NCBI RefSeq assembly: GCF_012935715.1
Contig: NZ_CP052860.1
Span: 1,488,001-1,552,000 of the forward strand
Origin: Pseudomonas sp. ADAK13
GTDB lineage: Bacteria; Pseudomonadota; Gammaproteobacteria; Pseudomonadales; Pseudomonadaceae
Direction: 5' to 3'
DNA: 64,000 nt
Below, in pieces: positions 57,325 to 64,000 of this stretch. The translations under genes and the position numbers were made by a program. How positions within the stretch are numbered: the first letter of the stretch is position 1; each line of letters opens with the position of its first letter. The notes below the pieces were generated by a model. That model saw nothing but the letters and a program-made list of their open reading frames with translations, did not search any database and was not told where the DNA came from.

Positions 57325-57780
57325 ATGGCGACCTTACTGGTTCTTCACGGACCCAACCTGAACCTGCTCGGCACCCGCGAACCGGGCGTCTACGGGGCAG
57401 TGACCCTCGAACAGATCAACCTCGATCTGGAACGACGGGCACGTGATGCCGGCCACCATCTGCTCTACCTGCAAAGCAATGCCGAGTACGAACTGATTGA
57501 TCGCATCCATGCCGCGCGCAGCGAAGGCGTGGACTTTATCCTGATCAATCCCGCCGCTTTTACGCACACAAGCGTTGCATTACGTGACGCGCTGCTGGCG
57601 GTGAGCATCCCATTCATCGAAGTGCATTTATCGAACGTGCACAAACGCGAACCTTTCCGCCATCACTCTTACTTCTCCGACGTTGCGGTAGGAGTGATCT
57701 GCGGCCTTGGCGCCAGCGGTTACCGACTGGCCCTGGAGGCCGCCCTGGAACAGCTTGAAGACACGGCCAAGCGCCCCTGA
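57325..57780 (+). CDS. aroQ: Type II 3-dehydroquinate dehydratase
   Basis: A 151-residue dodecameric type II enzyme of the shikimate pathway. The catalytic Tyr (Y23 in [11 protein letters not shown]) and the loop with the catalytic His ([19 protein letters not shown]) are present. It converts 3-dehydroquinate to 3-dehydroshikimate. The ribosome site AAGGAACAG precedes the ATG. It is followed by accB 25 nt later. Confidence 0.96.
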   Translation: MATLLVLHGPNLNLLGTREPGVYGAVTLEQINLDLERRARDAGHHLLYLQSNAEYELIDRIHAARSEGVDFILINPAAFTHTSVALRDALLAVSIPFIEVHLSNVHKREPFRHHSYFSDVAVGVICGLGASGYRLALEAALEQLEDTAKRP

Positions 57781-57805
57781 CCGACCCTTTGGGAGTTGAT
57801 GATTC

Positions 57806-58267
57806 ATGGATATCCGTAAAGTTAAGAAACTGATCGAACTGCTGGAAGAATCCGGTATCGACGAGCTGGAGATCAAGGAAGGCGAGGAATCCGTACGGAT
57901 CAGCCGTCACAGCAAGACCCCGGCCCAACAGTTCTACGCTCCACAGATGCAAGCGCCGGCTCCTGCCGCTGCGCCAGTGGCTGCTGCTCCGGTTGCGGCC
58001 GCTGCCGAAGCCCCTGCTGCACCTAAACTGAACGGTTTTGTGGTCAAGTCGCCAATGGTCGGTACCTTCTACCGCACCCCGGCGCCTACTTCGCCAGCCT
58101 TTGTTGAAGTCGGCGCCACCGTGAAAGTGGGCGACACCATCTGCATCGTTGAAGCGATGAAGATGATGAACCACATCACGGCTGAAAAAGCCGGCGTCAT
58201 CGAATCCATCCTGGTAGAAAACGGTCAGCCGGTTGAGTACGACCAGCCGCTGTTCACCATCGTTTGA
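57806..58267 (+). CDS. accB: Biotin carboxyl carrier protein of acetyl-CoA carboxylase
   Basis: A 153-residue BCCP. The N-terminal domain ([26 protein letters not shown]), a Pro/Ala-rich linker (about residues 45-74) and the biotinyl domain with the modified lysine K119 in EAMKMMNHI are all present. It carries CO2 from biotin carboxylase to the carboxyltransferase. It is co-transcribed with accC, 17 nt downstream. Confidence 0.97.
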   Translation: MDIRKVKKLIELLEESGIDELEIKEGEESVRISRHSKTPAQQFYAPQMQAPAPAAAPVAAAPVAAAAEAPAAPKLNGFVVKSPMVGTFYRTPAPTSPAFVEVGATVKVGDTICIVEAMKMMNHITAEKAGVIESILVENGQPVEYDQPLFTIV

Positions 58268-58284
58268 ACCGCGGAGCGCCTTCG

Positions 58285-59646
58285 ATGTTGAAACCTGCGA
58301 AGAAACTGCAAAAAGTCCTGATCGCCAACCGCGGCGAGATCGCGCTGCGTATCCTGCGCGCCTGTAAGGAAGAGGGCATCAAGACCGTCGCTGTTTACTC
58401 GACGGCCGATACCGAATTGATGCACGTGAAACTGGCGGACGAAAGCATCTGCATCGGCCCGCCACTGGCCACGAACTCGTACCTGAAAGTCTCGAACATC
58501 ATCGCTGCCGCTGAAGTCACCGGCGCGGATGGTATTCACCCGGGCTACGGCTTCCTCGCGGAAAACGCCGATTTCGCCGAACAGGTTGAGAAATCCGGGT
58601 TTGCCTTCATCGGCCCGAAAGCCGAAACCATTCGCCTGATGGGTGACAAGGTCTCGGCCAAGGACGCCATGATCGCTGCCGGCGTACCTACCGTTCCAGG
58701 TTCCGACGGCCCGCTGCCTGAAGACGAGGCCACCGCCCTGCGCATTGGTCGCGAAGTCGGTTACCCGGTGATCATCAAGGCCGCCGGTGGCGGCGGTGGT
58801 CGCGGCATGCGCGTGGTACACAAGGAAGAAGACCTGATCGAAGCCGCCAAGCAGACTCGCTCCGAAGCGGGCGCCTGGTTCGGCAACCCGATGGTCTACC
58901 TGGAAAAGTACCTGACCAACCCACGTCACGTGGAAGTGCAGGTACTGTCCGACGGCCAGGGCCACGCCATCCACCTGGGCGACCGCGATTGCTCGTTGCA
59001 ACGTCGTCACCAGAAGGTACTGGAAGAAGCTCCGGCACCGGGCCTGGACGAGACCGCTCGCCAGGAAGTACTGGCTCGCTGCGTCAAGGCGTGCATCGAC
59101 ATCAACTACCGTGGCGCGGGCACCTTCGAGTTCCTGTACGAGAACGGTCGCTTCTACTTCATCGAGATGAACACTCGTGTGCAGGTAGAGCACCCGGTTT
59201 CGGAAATGGTCACCGGTATCGACATCGTCAAGGAAATGCTGAGCATCGCCGCTGGCAACAAGCTGTCGTTTACCCAGGATGATGTGAAGATCCACGGCCA
59301 CTCCCTGGAGTGCCGGATCAACGCCGAAGACCCGAAAACCTTTATCCCAAGCCCTGGCCTGGTCAAGCATTTCCACGCGCCCGGCGGCAACGGCGTACGT
59401 GTGGATTCGCACCTGTACAGCGGCTACAAGGTTCCGTCCAACTACGACTCGCTGATCGGCAAGCTGATCACCTGGGGCGCCACCCGCGACGAGGCCATGG
59501 CCCGTATGCGTAACGCCCTGGACGAAATCGTGGTAGACGGCATCAAGACCAACATCCCGTTGCATCGGGATCTGGTTCGCGATGAAGGCTTCTGCGAAGG
59601 TGGTGTGAACATTCACTACCTGGAACACAAGCTGGCTAATCAGTAA
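58285..59646 (+). CDS. accC: Biotin carboxylase of acetyl-CoA carboxylase
   Basis: A 453-residue ATP-grasp biotin carboxylase. The N-terminal biotin-carboxylase motif [15 protein letters not shown], the glycine-rich ATP loop [14 protein letters not shown], and the metal/biotin-binding segment [17 protein letters not shown] are intact. It carboxylates biotin on AccB. The ATG at MLKPAKK is preceded by CGGAG. The frame could extend 7 codons upstream, into accB's 3' end, without support. Confidence 0.97.
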   Translation: MLKPAKKLQKVLIANRGEIALRILRACKEEGIKTVAVYSTADTELMHVKLADESICIGPPLATNSYLKVSNIIAAAEVTGADGIHPGYGFLAENADFAEQVEKSGFAFIGPKAETIRLMGDKVSAKDAMIAAGVPTVPGSDGPLPEDEATALRIGREVGYPVIIKAAGGGGGRGMRVVHKEEDLIEAAKQTRSEAGAWFGNPMVYLEKYLTNPRHVEVQVLSDGQGHAIHLGDRDCSLQRRHQKVLEEAPAPGLDETARQEVLARCVKACIDINYRGAGTFEFLYENGRFYFIEMNTRVQVEHPVSEMVTGIDIVKEMLSIAAGNKLSFTQDDVKIHGHSLECRINAEDPKTFIPSPGLVKHFHAPGGNGVRVDSHLYSGYKVPSNYDSLIGKLITWGATRDEAMARMRNALDEIVVDGIKTNIPLHRDLVRDEGFCEGGVNIHYLEHKLANQ

Positions 59647-59661
59647 GCGAAGTGATCCACC

Positions 59662-59691
59662 CAACAAAGCCGCCTTCGGGCGGCTTTGTTG
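59662..59691 (+). terminator. Intrinsic terminator after accBC
   Basis: CAACAAAGCCGCC and GGCGGCTTTGTTG pair around a TTCG loop with a short T-run. This ends the aroQ/accB-accC transcript. Confidence 0.92.
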
Positions 59692-59722
59692 TTTGTGGGA
59701 TACAAAAAACACCTTAAAACCC

Positions 59723-59811
59723 TGTGGGAGCTGGCTTGCCTGCGATAGCGGTGGATCAGTGAGGTAATACTCCGCTGACACTGCGCTATCGCAGGCAAGC
59801 CAGCTCCCACA
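59723..59811. repeat. REP pair downstream of accC
   Basis: TGTGGGAGCTGGCTTGCCTG begins the first element and CAGGCAAGCCAGCTCCCACA ends the second, near-perfect inverted copies around a short spacer. Same subtype as at 8711 and 46419. Confidence 0.87.
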
Positions 59812-59922
59812 TTTGGGCTGCGTGCAGTCAGTGGTGTCGTCTTCTGCCCGCCGCTCGCGTAAACTGGCGCGCTTTCGCAGCCCTACCCCCGCTGCACACT
59901 CATTTTTTCAAAGGTGCCCGCC

Positions 59923-60801
59923 ATGCCTTGGCTGCAAGTCCGTCTCGCCATCAGCCCAGAACAAGCCGAAACCTACGAAGACGCGTTCCTCGAAGTGGGC
60001 GCCGTGTCGGTGACCTTCATGGACGCCGAAGACCAGCCGATTTTCGAGCCCGAGCTCAACACCACCCCGCTGTGGTCCCACACCCATCTGCTGGCCCTGT
60101 TCGAAGACGGCACCGATGCCGCCAGCGTCCTGGCCCACATGGAACTGCTCACCGGTGGCCCGCTGCCGGAGCATCACAGCGAAATCATCGAAGACCAGGA
60201 CTGGGAACGCAGCTGGATGGACAACTTCCAGCCGATGCGCTTTGGCCAGCGCCTGTGGATCGTGCCGAGCTGGCACGCCGCCCCCGAGCCTGACGCGGTG
60301 AACCTGCTGCTGGACCCGGGCCTGGCGTTCGGCACCGGTACTCACCCGACGACCGCCCTGTGCCTGGAATGGCTCGACGGCCAGGACCTGCAAGACTGCA
60401 ACGTGCTGGACTTCGGCTGCGGCTCGGGGATCCTGGCAATCGCCGCCCTGCTCCTGGGCGCCAAGGAAGCCGTCGGTACCGACATCGACGTGCAAGCCCT
60501 GGAAGCCTCCCGCGATAACGCCGGGCGCAATAACATCGCCGAAGAAAAATTCCCGCTGTACCTGCCGGAGCAATTGCCCCAGGTGAAGGCTGACGTGCTG
60601 GTGGCCAATATCCTGGCCGGGCCGCTGGTTTCCCTGGCGCCGCAGCTGTCGAGCCTGGTCAAGCCGGGCGGGCGCCTGGCGCTGTCGGGCATCCTCGCCG
60701 AACAGGGCGAAGACGTTGCCGCCGCCTACGCCCAGGATTTCGAGCTGGACCCGATCGCCAACCGCGACGGCTGGGTACGCATCAGCGGTCGTCGGCGCTA
60801 G
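59923..60801 (+). CDS. prmA: Ribosomal protein L11 methyltransferase
   Basis: A 292-residue SAM-dependent enzyme, the usual PrmA length. The N-terminal substrate-recognition part ([16 protein letters not shown]) and the SAM-binding motif [15 protein letters not shown] with [14 protein letters not shown] are present. It trimethylates L11. The ATG at 59923 has AAAGGTG; a GTG three codons upstream is not preferred. In P. aeruginosa prmA also follows accC. Confidence 0.95.
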   Translation: MPWLQVRLAISPEQAETYEDAFLEVGAVSVTFMDAEDQPIFEPELNTTPLWSHTHLLALFEDGTDAASVLAHMELLTGGPLPEHHSEIIEDQDWERSWMDNFQPMRFGQRLWIVPSWHAAPEPDAVNLLLDPGLAFGTGTHPTTALCLEWLDGQDLQDCNVLDFGCGSGILAIAALLLGAKEAVGTDIDVQALEASRDNAGRNNIAEEKFPLYLPEQLPQVKADVLVANILAGPLVSLAPQLSSLVKPGGRLALSGILAEQGEDVAAAYAQDFELDPIANRDGWVRISGRRR

Positions 60802-60831
60802 AATGAGCGCCTGCATGAATCGGATGGCCGC

Positions 60832-62073
60832 ATGACCGACAGTTTCGTCACCCAGTGCCCACATTGCCAAGCGCGCTTTCGCGTCAGCCATGCTCAATTG
60901 AGCGTGGCCCGTGGAGTGGTGCGCTGCGGCTCGTGCCTGCAAGTGTTCAATGCCGCGCGCCAACTGCTGGAGCAGCGCGCCAGTGCACCCGCGCCCCAGC
61001 CGCCGGCAGCAACCGAACCGCCACCCGAAGCACCGCGGGCCATCAGCCAGAAGCAATGGACCGCCGAAGAGCTGGACCTGGATAACCTGGACCTCGACGA
61101 AGAACTGGCCAAGCTGGAGCGTCGCGAGATTCAACACACCCAACCCGTGGGTGCAGACCGTCGCCAACACGGTTCCGACCGTCGGCAAAAGGAAGACTCC
61201 CTCAGCGCCAGCCGCGATACGGCCAAAGCCGAGGAAGAGCAATGGGCCGCCAGCCTGTTCAGCGAGCCGCGGGACGATCGGGCGCAAGCCCCGCAACCGG
61301 ACGATGAACCTCAACCGGCCAAGGCAACCCCCGGCAAACCCAAGCGCACCGAGCCTTCGATGTCGCTTGAAGCGGTCGAGCCGGACGACGAGCCGCCGCT
61401 GCACGCAGGCATCGCCGATGAAGCACTCGACCCGCCGGTAACCGCCGAACCCGTCGAACCGGAACCCGAACACCCCGAACGCCCGCAGCCCAAGCGCAAG
61501 CGCCCTCGCCCCGGGGCCAGCGCGCACGACGACATGCTGCAGGACCTGGAAGACGACCCACTGCACCTGTATTCCCAGAAGCGCTCCTCCGGCTGGGGCC
61601 GCCGCCTGTTCTGGGGCCTGATGGTGCTGTTGGCCGCCGCCGGCCTGGCAGGACAATACGTCGCCTACCAATTCGACGACCTGGCACGCCAGGACGCCTA
61701 TCGCCCGTGGTTCCAGGAACTGTGCCCGAAACTGGGCTGCACCGTGCCATCACGGGTCGATATCGCCCACATCAAGAGCAGCAACCTGGTGGTGCGCAGC
61801 CACCCGGAGTTCGCCGGCGCCCTGGTGGTAGACGCGATCATCTATAACCGCGCGACATTTTCCCAACCGTTCCCGTTGCTGGAGCTACGCTTTGCCGACA
61901 TGAACGGGAATATGATCGCCAGTCGTCGTTTCAAACCCGCCGAATACCTCAGCGGTGAGCTGGCAGGCCAGACCGAGATGCCCTCCCAGACGCCGATCCA
62001 CATTGCCCTGGACATCCTCGACCCGGGCAACAAAGCGGTGAATTACAGCCTGAGCTTCCACTCTCCCGAGTGA
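60832..62073 (+). CDS. Zinc-ribbon / DUF3426 domain protein
   Basis: A 413-residue protein with an N-terminal MJ0042-type zinc ribbon (CPHCQARFRV...CGSCLQVFNA, two CxxC pairs), a long acidic and Pro-rich linker (about residues 45-240), a membrane helix ([23 protein letters not shown]) and a C-terminal DUF3426 domain (about residues 300-405; HPEFAGALVVDAIIYNRATFSQPFPLLELRF). The function is unknown. It is 30 nt after prmA and conserved at this place in Pseudomonas. Confidence 0.9.
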   Translation: MTDSFVTQCPHCQARFRVSHAQLSVARGVVRCGSCLQVFNAARQLLEQRASAPAPQPPAATEPPPEAPRAISQKQWTAEELDLDNLDLDEELAKLERREIQHTQPVGADRRQHGSDRRQKEDSLSASRDTAKAEEEQWAASLFSEPRDDRAQAPQPDDEPQPAKATPGKPKRTEPSMSLEAVEPDDEPPLHAGIADEALDPPVTAEPVEPEPEHPERPQPKRKRPRPGASAHDDMLQDLEDDPLHLYSQKRSSGWGRRLFWGLMVLLAAAGLAGQYVAYQFDDLARQDAYRPWFQELCPKLGCTVPSRVDIAHIKSSNLVVRSHPEFAGALVVDAIIYNRATFSQPFPLLELRFADMNGNMIASRRFKPAEYLSGELAGQTEMPSQTPIHIALDILDPGNKAVNYSLSFHSPE

Positions 62074-62258
62074 TCCGGCTCATGGGCCGGGGTTTGACGG
62101 CAGATTATTGACTGCACCGCGTTTGACCAAACCGGTGGCGATAAGAAAATAACTGCTCAGATTTTATCCAATTCAGCCTTTATCCAGTCATCGAGAGCGG
62201 GTATCATGCCAACCCTTTTTCGAACTCTAATGATCCGGCCCCACAACAGGGAAGTCCT

Positions 62259-63272
62259 ATGTCGGCGGTACGCATCGGCCCATACACATTGCACAACGGC
62301 TTGATCCTCGCCCCGATGGCGGGAGTCACCGACCAGCCCTTTCGTCAGCTTTGCAAGCGTTTGGGCGCAGGGCTTGTAGTCTCGGAAATGGTCACCAGCG
62401 ACATGAGCTTGTGGAACACCCGCAAATCGCGGATGCGCATGATCCACGAAGGTGATCCCGAGCCCCGCTCGGTACAGATCGCCGGCGGTGATGCGCAAAT
62501 GCTGGCGGATGCGGCCCGGGCCAACGTGGAGTTGGGGGCGCAGATTATTGATATCAACATGGGTTGCCCGGCCAAGAAAGTCTGCAACAAGGCCGCAGGC
62601 TCTGCCCTGTTGAAGGATGAGCAGTTGGTGAGCGAGATCCTGCATGCCGTTGTCGCTGCAGTGGATGTGCCGGTCACCCTGAAGATCCGCACCGGTTGGG
62701 ACCGGGACAACAAGAATGGCCTGACGGTGGCGAAGATCGCCGAGCAGGCGGGCATTACAGCGCTGGCGGTGCATGGCCGCACCCGCGCCGACCTTTACAC
62801 CGGTGAAGCCGAGTACGACACCATTGCCGCGATCAAGCAGGCGGTGTCGATTCCCGTCTTTGCCAACGGCGACATCGATTCAGCCGAGAAAGCCCGGCGC
62901 GTGTTGCACGCGACCGGCGCCGATGGCCTGTTGATTGGCCGGGCTGCCCAGGGGCGGCCATGGATTTTTCGTGAGATCGAGCATTTTCTGCGTACCGGCG
63001 AAGTGTTGCCGGCACCGGAGTTGATCGAGGTGGAACGTATTCTGCTAGAGCATCTGGCCGCCCTGCACGCCTTCTATGGAGACGTGATGGGAGTACGCAT
63101 TGCTCGCAAGCATGTGGGCTGGTATCTCGCAACCTTGCCGGGCGCCAGGGAGTTTCGCGCCCACTTCAATCGTTTGGATGATACGGAAGCACAGTGCGCC
63201 AACGTTCGTGAGTTCTTCTGCGAGCGTTACAAGAGCCTGGTGACAGGGGACGGAGAAGGGGTGGCCGCATGA
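62259..63272 (+). CDS. dusB: tRNA-dihydrouridine synthase B
   Basis: A 337-residue flavoprotein that reduces specific uridines in tRNA. The catalytic cysteine is C103 in [12 protein letters not shown], with the FMN-binding TIM barrel from [13 protein letters not shown] on, including VHGRTR and NGDID. It overlaps fis by 4 nt (ATGA), the classical dusB-fis operon. AGGGAA lies before the ATG. Confidence 0.97.
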   Translation: MSAVRIGPYTLHNGLILAPMAGVTDQPFRQLCKRLGAGLVVSEMVTSDMSLWNTRKSRMRMIHEGDPEPRSVQIAGGDAQMLADAARANVELGAQIIDINMGCPAKKVCNKAAGSALLKDEQLVSEILHAVVAAVDVPVTLKIRTGWDRDNKNGLTVAKIAEQAGITALAVHGRTRADLYTGEAEYDTIAAIKQAVSIPVFANGDIDSAEKARRVLHATGADGLLIGRAAQGRPWIFREIEHFLRTGEVLPAPELIEVERILLEHLAALHAFYGDVMGVRIARKHVGWYLATLPGAREFRAHFNRLDDTEAQCANVREFFCERYKSLVTGDGEGVAA

Positions 63273-63589
63273 CGATGATGACCGAGACTTTAGTGAGTGG
63301 AACAACACCCGTGAGCGACAACGTCAATTTGAAACAGCACCTCAACACGCCGAGCGAAGAAGGCCAGACCCTTCGCGGGAGTGTCGAAAAGGCGCTGCAC
63401 AATTATTTCGCCCACCTTGAGGGCGCTGCCGTCACGGACGTGTACAACCTGGTGCTCTCCGAAGTCGAGGCGCCGTTGCTCGAAAGCGTAATGAACTACG
63501 TCAAGGGCAACCAGACCAAGGCCAGTGAGCTGCTCGGTCTGAACCGTGGCACGCTGCGCAAGAAACTCAAGCAGTACGATTTGCTGTAA
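63269..63589 (+). CDS. fis: DNA-binding protein Fis
   Basis: A 106-residue nucleoid protein. The C-terminal helix-turn-helix [23 protein letters not shown] (about residues 81-103) is conserved, with the N-terminal hairpin arm region [21 protein letters not shown]. It bends DNA and regulates growth-phase genes. The N-terminus is longer than in enteric Fis, as usual in Pseudomonas. It is coupled to dusB by the ATGA overlap. Confidence 0.96.
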   Translation: MTMMTETLVSGTTPVSDNVNLKQHLNTPSEEGQTLRGSVEKALHNYFAHLEGAAVTDVYNLVLSEVEAPLLESVMNYVKGNQTKASELLGLNRGTLRKKLKQYDLL

Positions 63590-63606
63590 GCATTCAATCA
63601 AACCAG

Positions 63607-63639
63607 AAAGGCGCCCGCGTAAAAACGGTCGCCTTTTTT
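63607..63639 (+). terminator. Intrinsic terminator after fis
   Basis: AAAGGCG pairs with CGCCTTT across a 16-nt loop, followed by TTT. It ends dusB-fis and lies 32 nt before purH. Confidence 0.85.
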
Positions 63640-63670
63640 GCTGACTCCTTTGCTTTTGATGGAAATTGAA

Positions 63671-64000
63671 ATGACCGACCAGACTACCCGCCTGCCGATC
63701 CGCCGTGCCTTGATCAGTGTCTCCGACAAGACCGGGATCCTCGAATTTGCCCGGGAGCTGGAAGCCCTGGGCGTGGAGATTCTCTCCACCGGCGGGACCT
63801 TCAAACTGCTGCAGGACAACGGCGTGGCCGCAGTGGAAGTGGCGGACTACACCGGTTTCGCAGAAATGATGGACGGTCGGGTCAAGACCCTGCACCCGAA
63901 AATCCACGGCGGGATCCTCGGTCGTCGCGGTATCGACGACGCCATCATGACCGAGCACGGCATCAAGCCGATCGACCTGGTGGCCGTTAACCTCTACCCG
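63671..64000 (+). CDS. purH: Phosphoribosylaminoimidazolecarboxamide formyltransferase/IMP cyclohydrolase, N-terminal part
   Basis: The first 110 residues of the bifunctional PurH are inside the window; it runs off the right edge. The IMP cyclohydrolase (MGS-like) domain starts with [34 protein letters not shown] and contains [18 protein letters not shown], the substrate-binding region. It performs the last two steps of IMP synthesis. The ATG at MTDQTTR is chosen over one four codons upstream. Confidence 0.94.
   Translation, partial: MTDQTTRLPIRRALISVSDKTGILEFARELEALGVEILSTGGTFKLLQDNGVAAVEVADYTGFAEMMDGRVKTLHPKIHGGILGRRGIDDAIMTEHGIKPIDLVAVNLYP

Overview
The window is a 64 kb chromosomal segment of a Pseudomonas, almost certainly of the P. 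fluorescens group. The evidence is uniformly GC-rich, densely coding DNA, gene neighbourhoods that match known Pseudomonas blocks (bauRAC; the Tad/Flp locus with pprA/pprB; speA-yciH-NUDIX-DUF2333-gcbA-ctpL-aroQ-accB-accC-prmA-DUF3426-dusB-fis-purH), and several REP-type inverted repeats (GTGGGAGCYGGCTTGCC...) in the intergenic spaces. No rRNA, tRNA, insertion sequence, prophage or CRISPR array was recognised.

Layout. 1-8.7 kb: nitrogen-compound catabolism. It holds the end of a CoA-acylating semialdehyde dehydrogenase (bauC/mmsA type), the beta-alanine:pyruvate aminotransferase bauA with a divergent LysR regulator, an NCS2 nucleobase permease with a RutR-like TetR regulator, a yigZ/IMPACT protein, a small membrane protein, a MerR regulator with an SDR, and an 8-oxoguanine deaminase. 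8.8-15.8 kb: a ChaA-like cation/H+ antiporter, adenine deaminase, an ArsR-type regulator, a LysR regulator divergent from a quinol monooxygenase and a zinc-type dehydrogenase, and a Bcr/CflA efflux pump. 15.9-19.3 kb: a copper-resistance module (copZ, small periplasmic protein, copA, cueR) with two CueR-type promoters. 19.3-24 kb: a bacterial RIO kinase and a thiolase/ketoreductase/MaoC fatty-acyl module. 24-28 kb: a repeat-rich lipoprotein gene followed by a TpsB-type outer-membrane transporter with no recognisable TpsA partner.

28-43 kb is a complete Flp/Tad pilus locus: a receiver protein, flp, rcpC, rcpA, tadZ, tadA, tadB, tadC, tadD, a DUF3613 protein, pprB, fppA, tadF, pprA and tadG. 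It contains secretin, ATPase, inner-membrane platform, pilotin, pseudopilins, prepilin peptidase and a dedicated two-component system, so it looks able to build and control a pilus by itself. tadG lies at the far end, after pprA.

43-48.8 kb holds two DUF4136 lipoproteins, cmoM, a MazG-like pyrophosphohydrolase, a small membrane protein, a DUF6124 gene behind a strikingly structured leader, a MATE pump and an esterase-like lipoprotein. 48.8-64 kb is the conserved core block: arginine decarboxylase, SUI1-like factor, NUDIX hydrolase, DUF2333, the c-di-GMP synthase gcbA, a CtpL-like chemoreceptor, aroQ, accBC, prmA, a zinc-ribbon DUF3426 protein, dusB-fis and the start of purH.

The observations most worth follow-up are the structured leader before the DUF6124 gene (about 45915-46094), the orphan repeat-lipoprotein/TpsB pair (24285-27807), a sequence motif shared by the rcpC and pprB promoter regions, and two perfect DnaA boxes in a 302-nt intergenic region near 5.5 kb.
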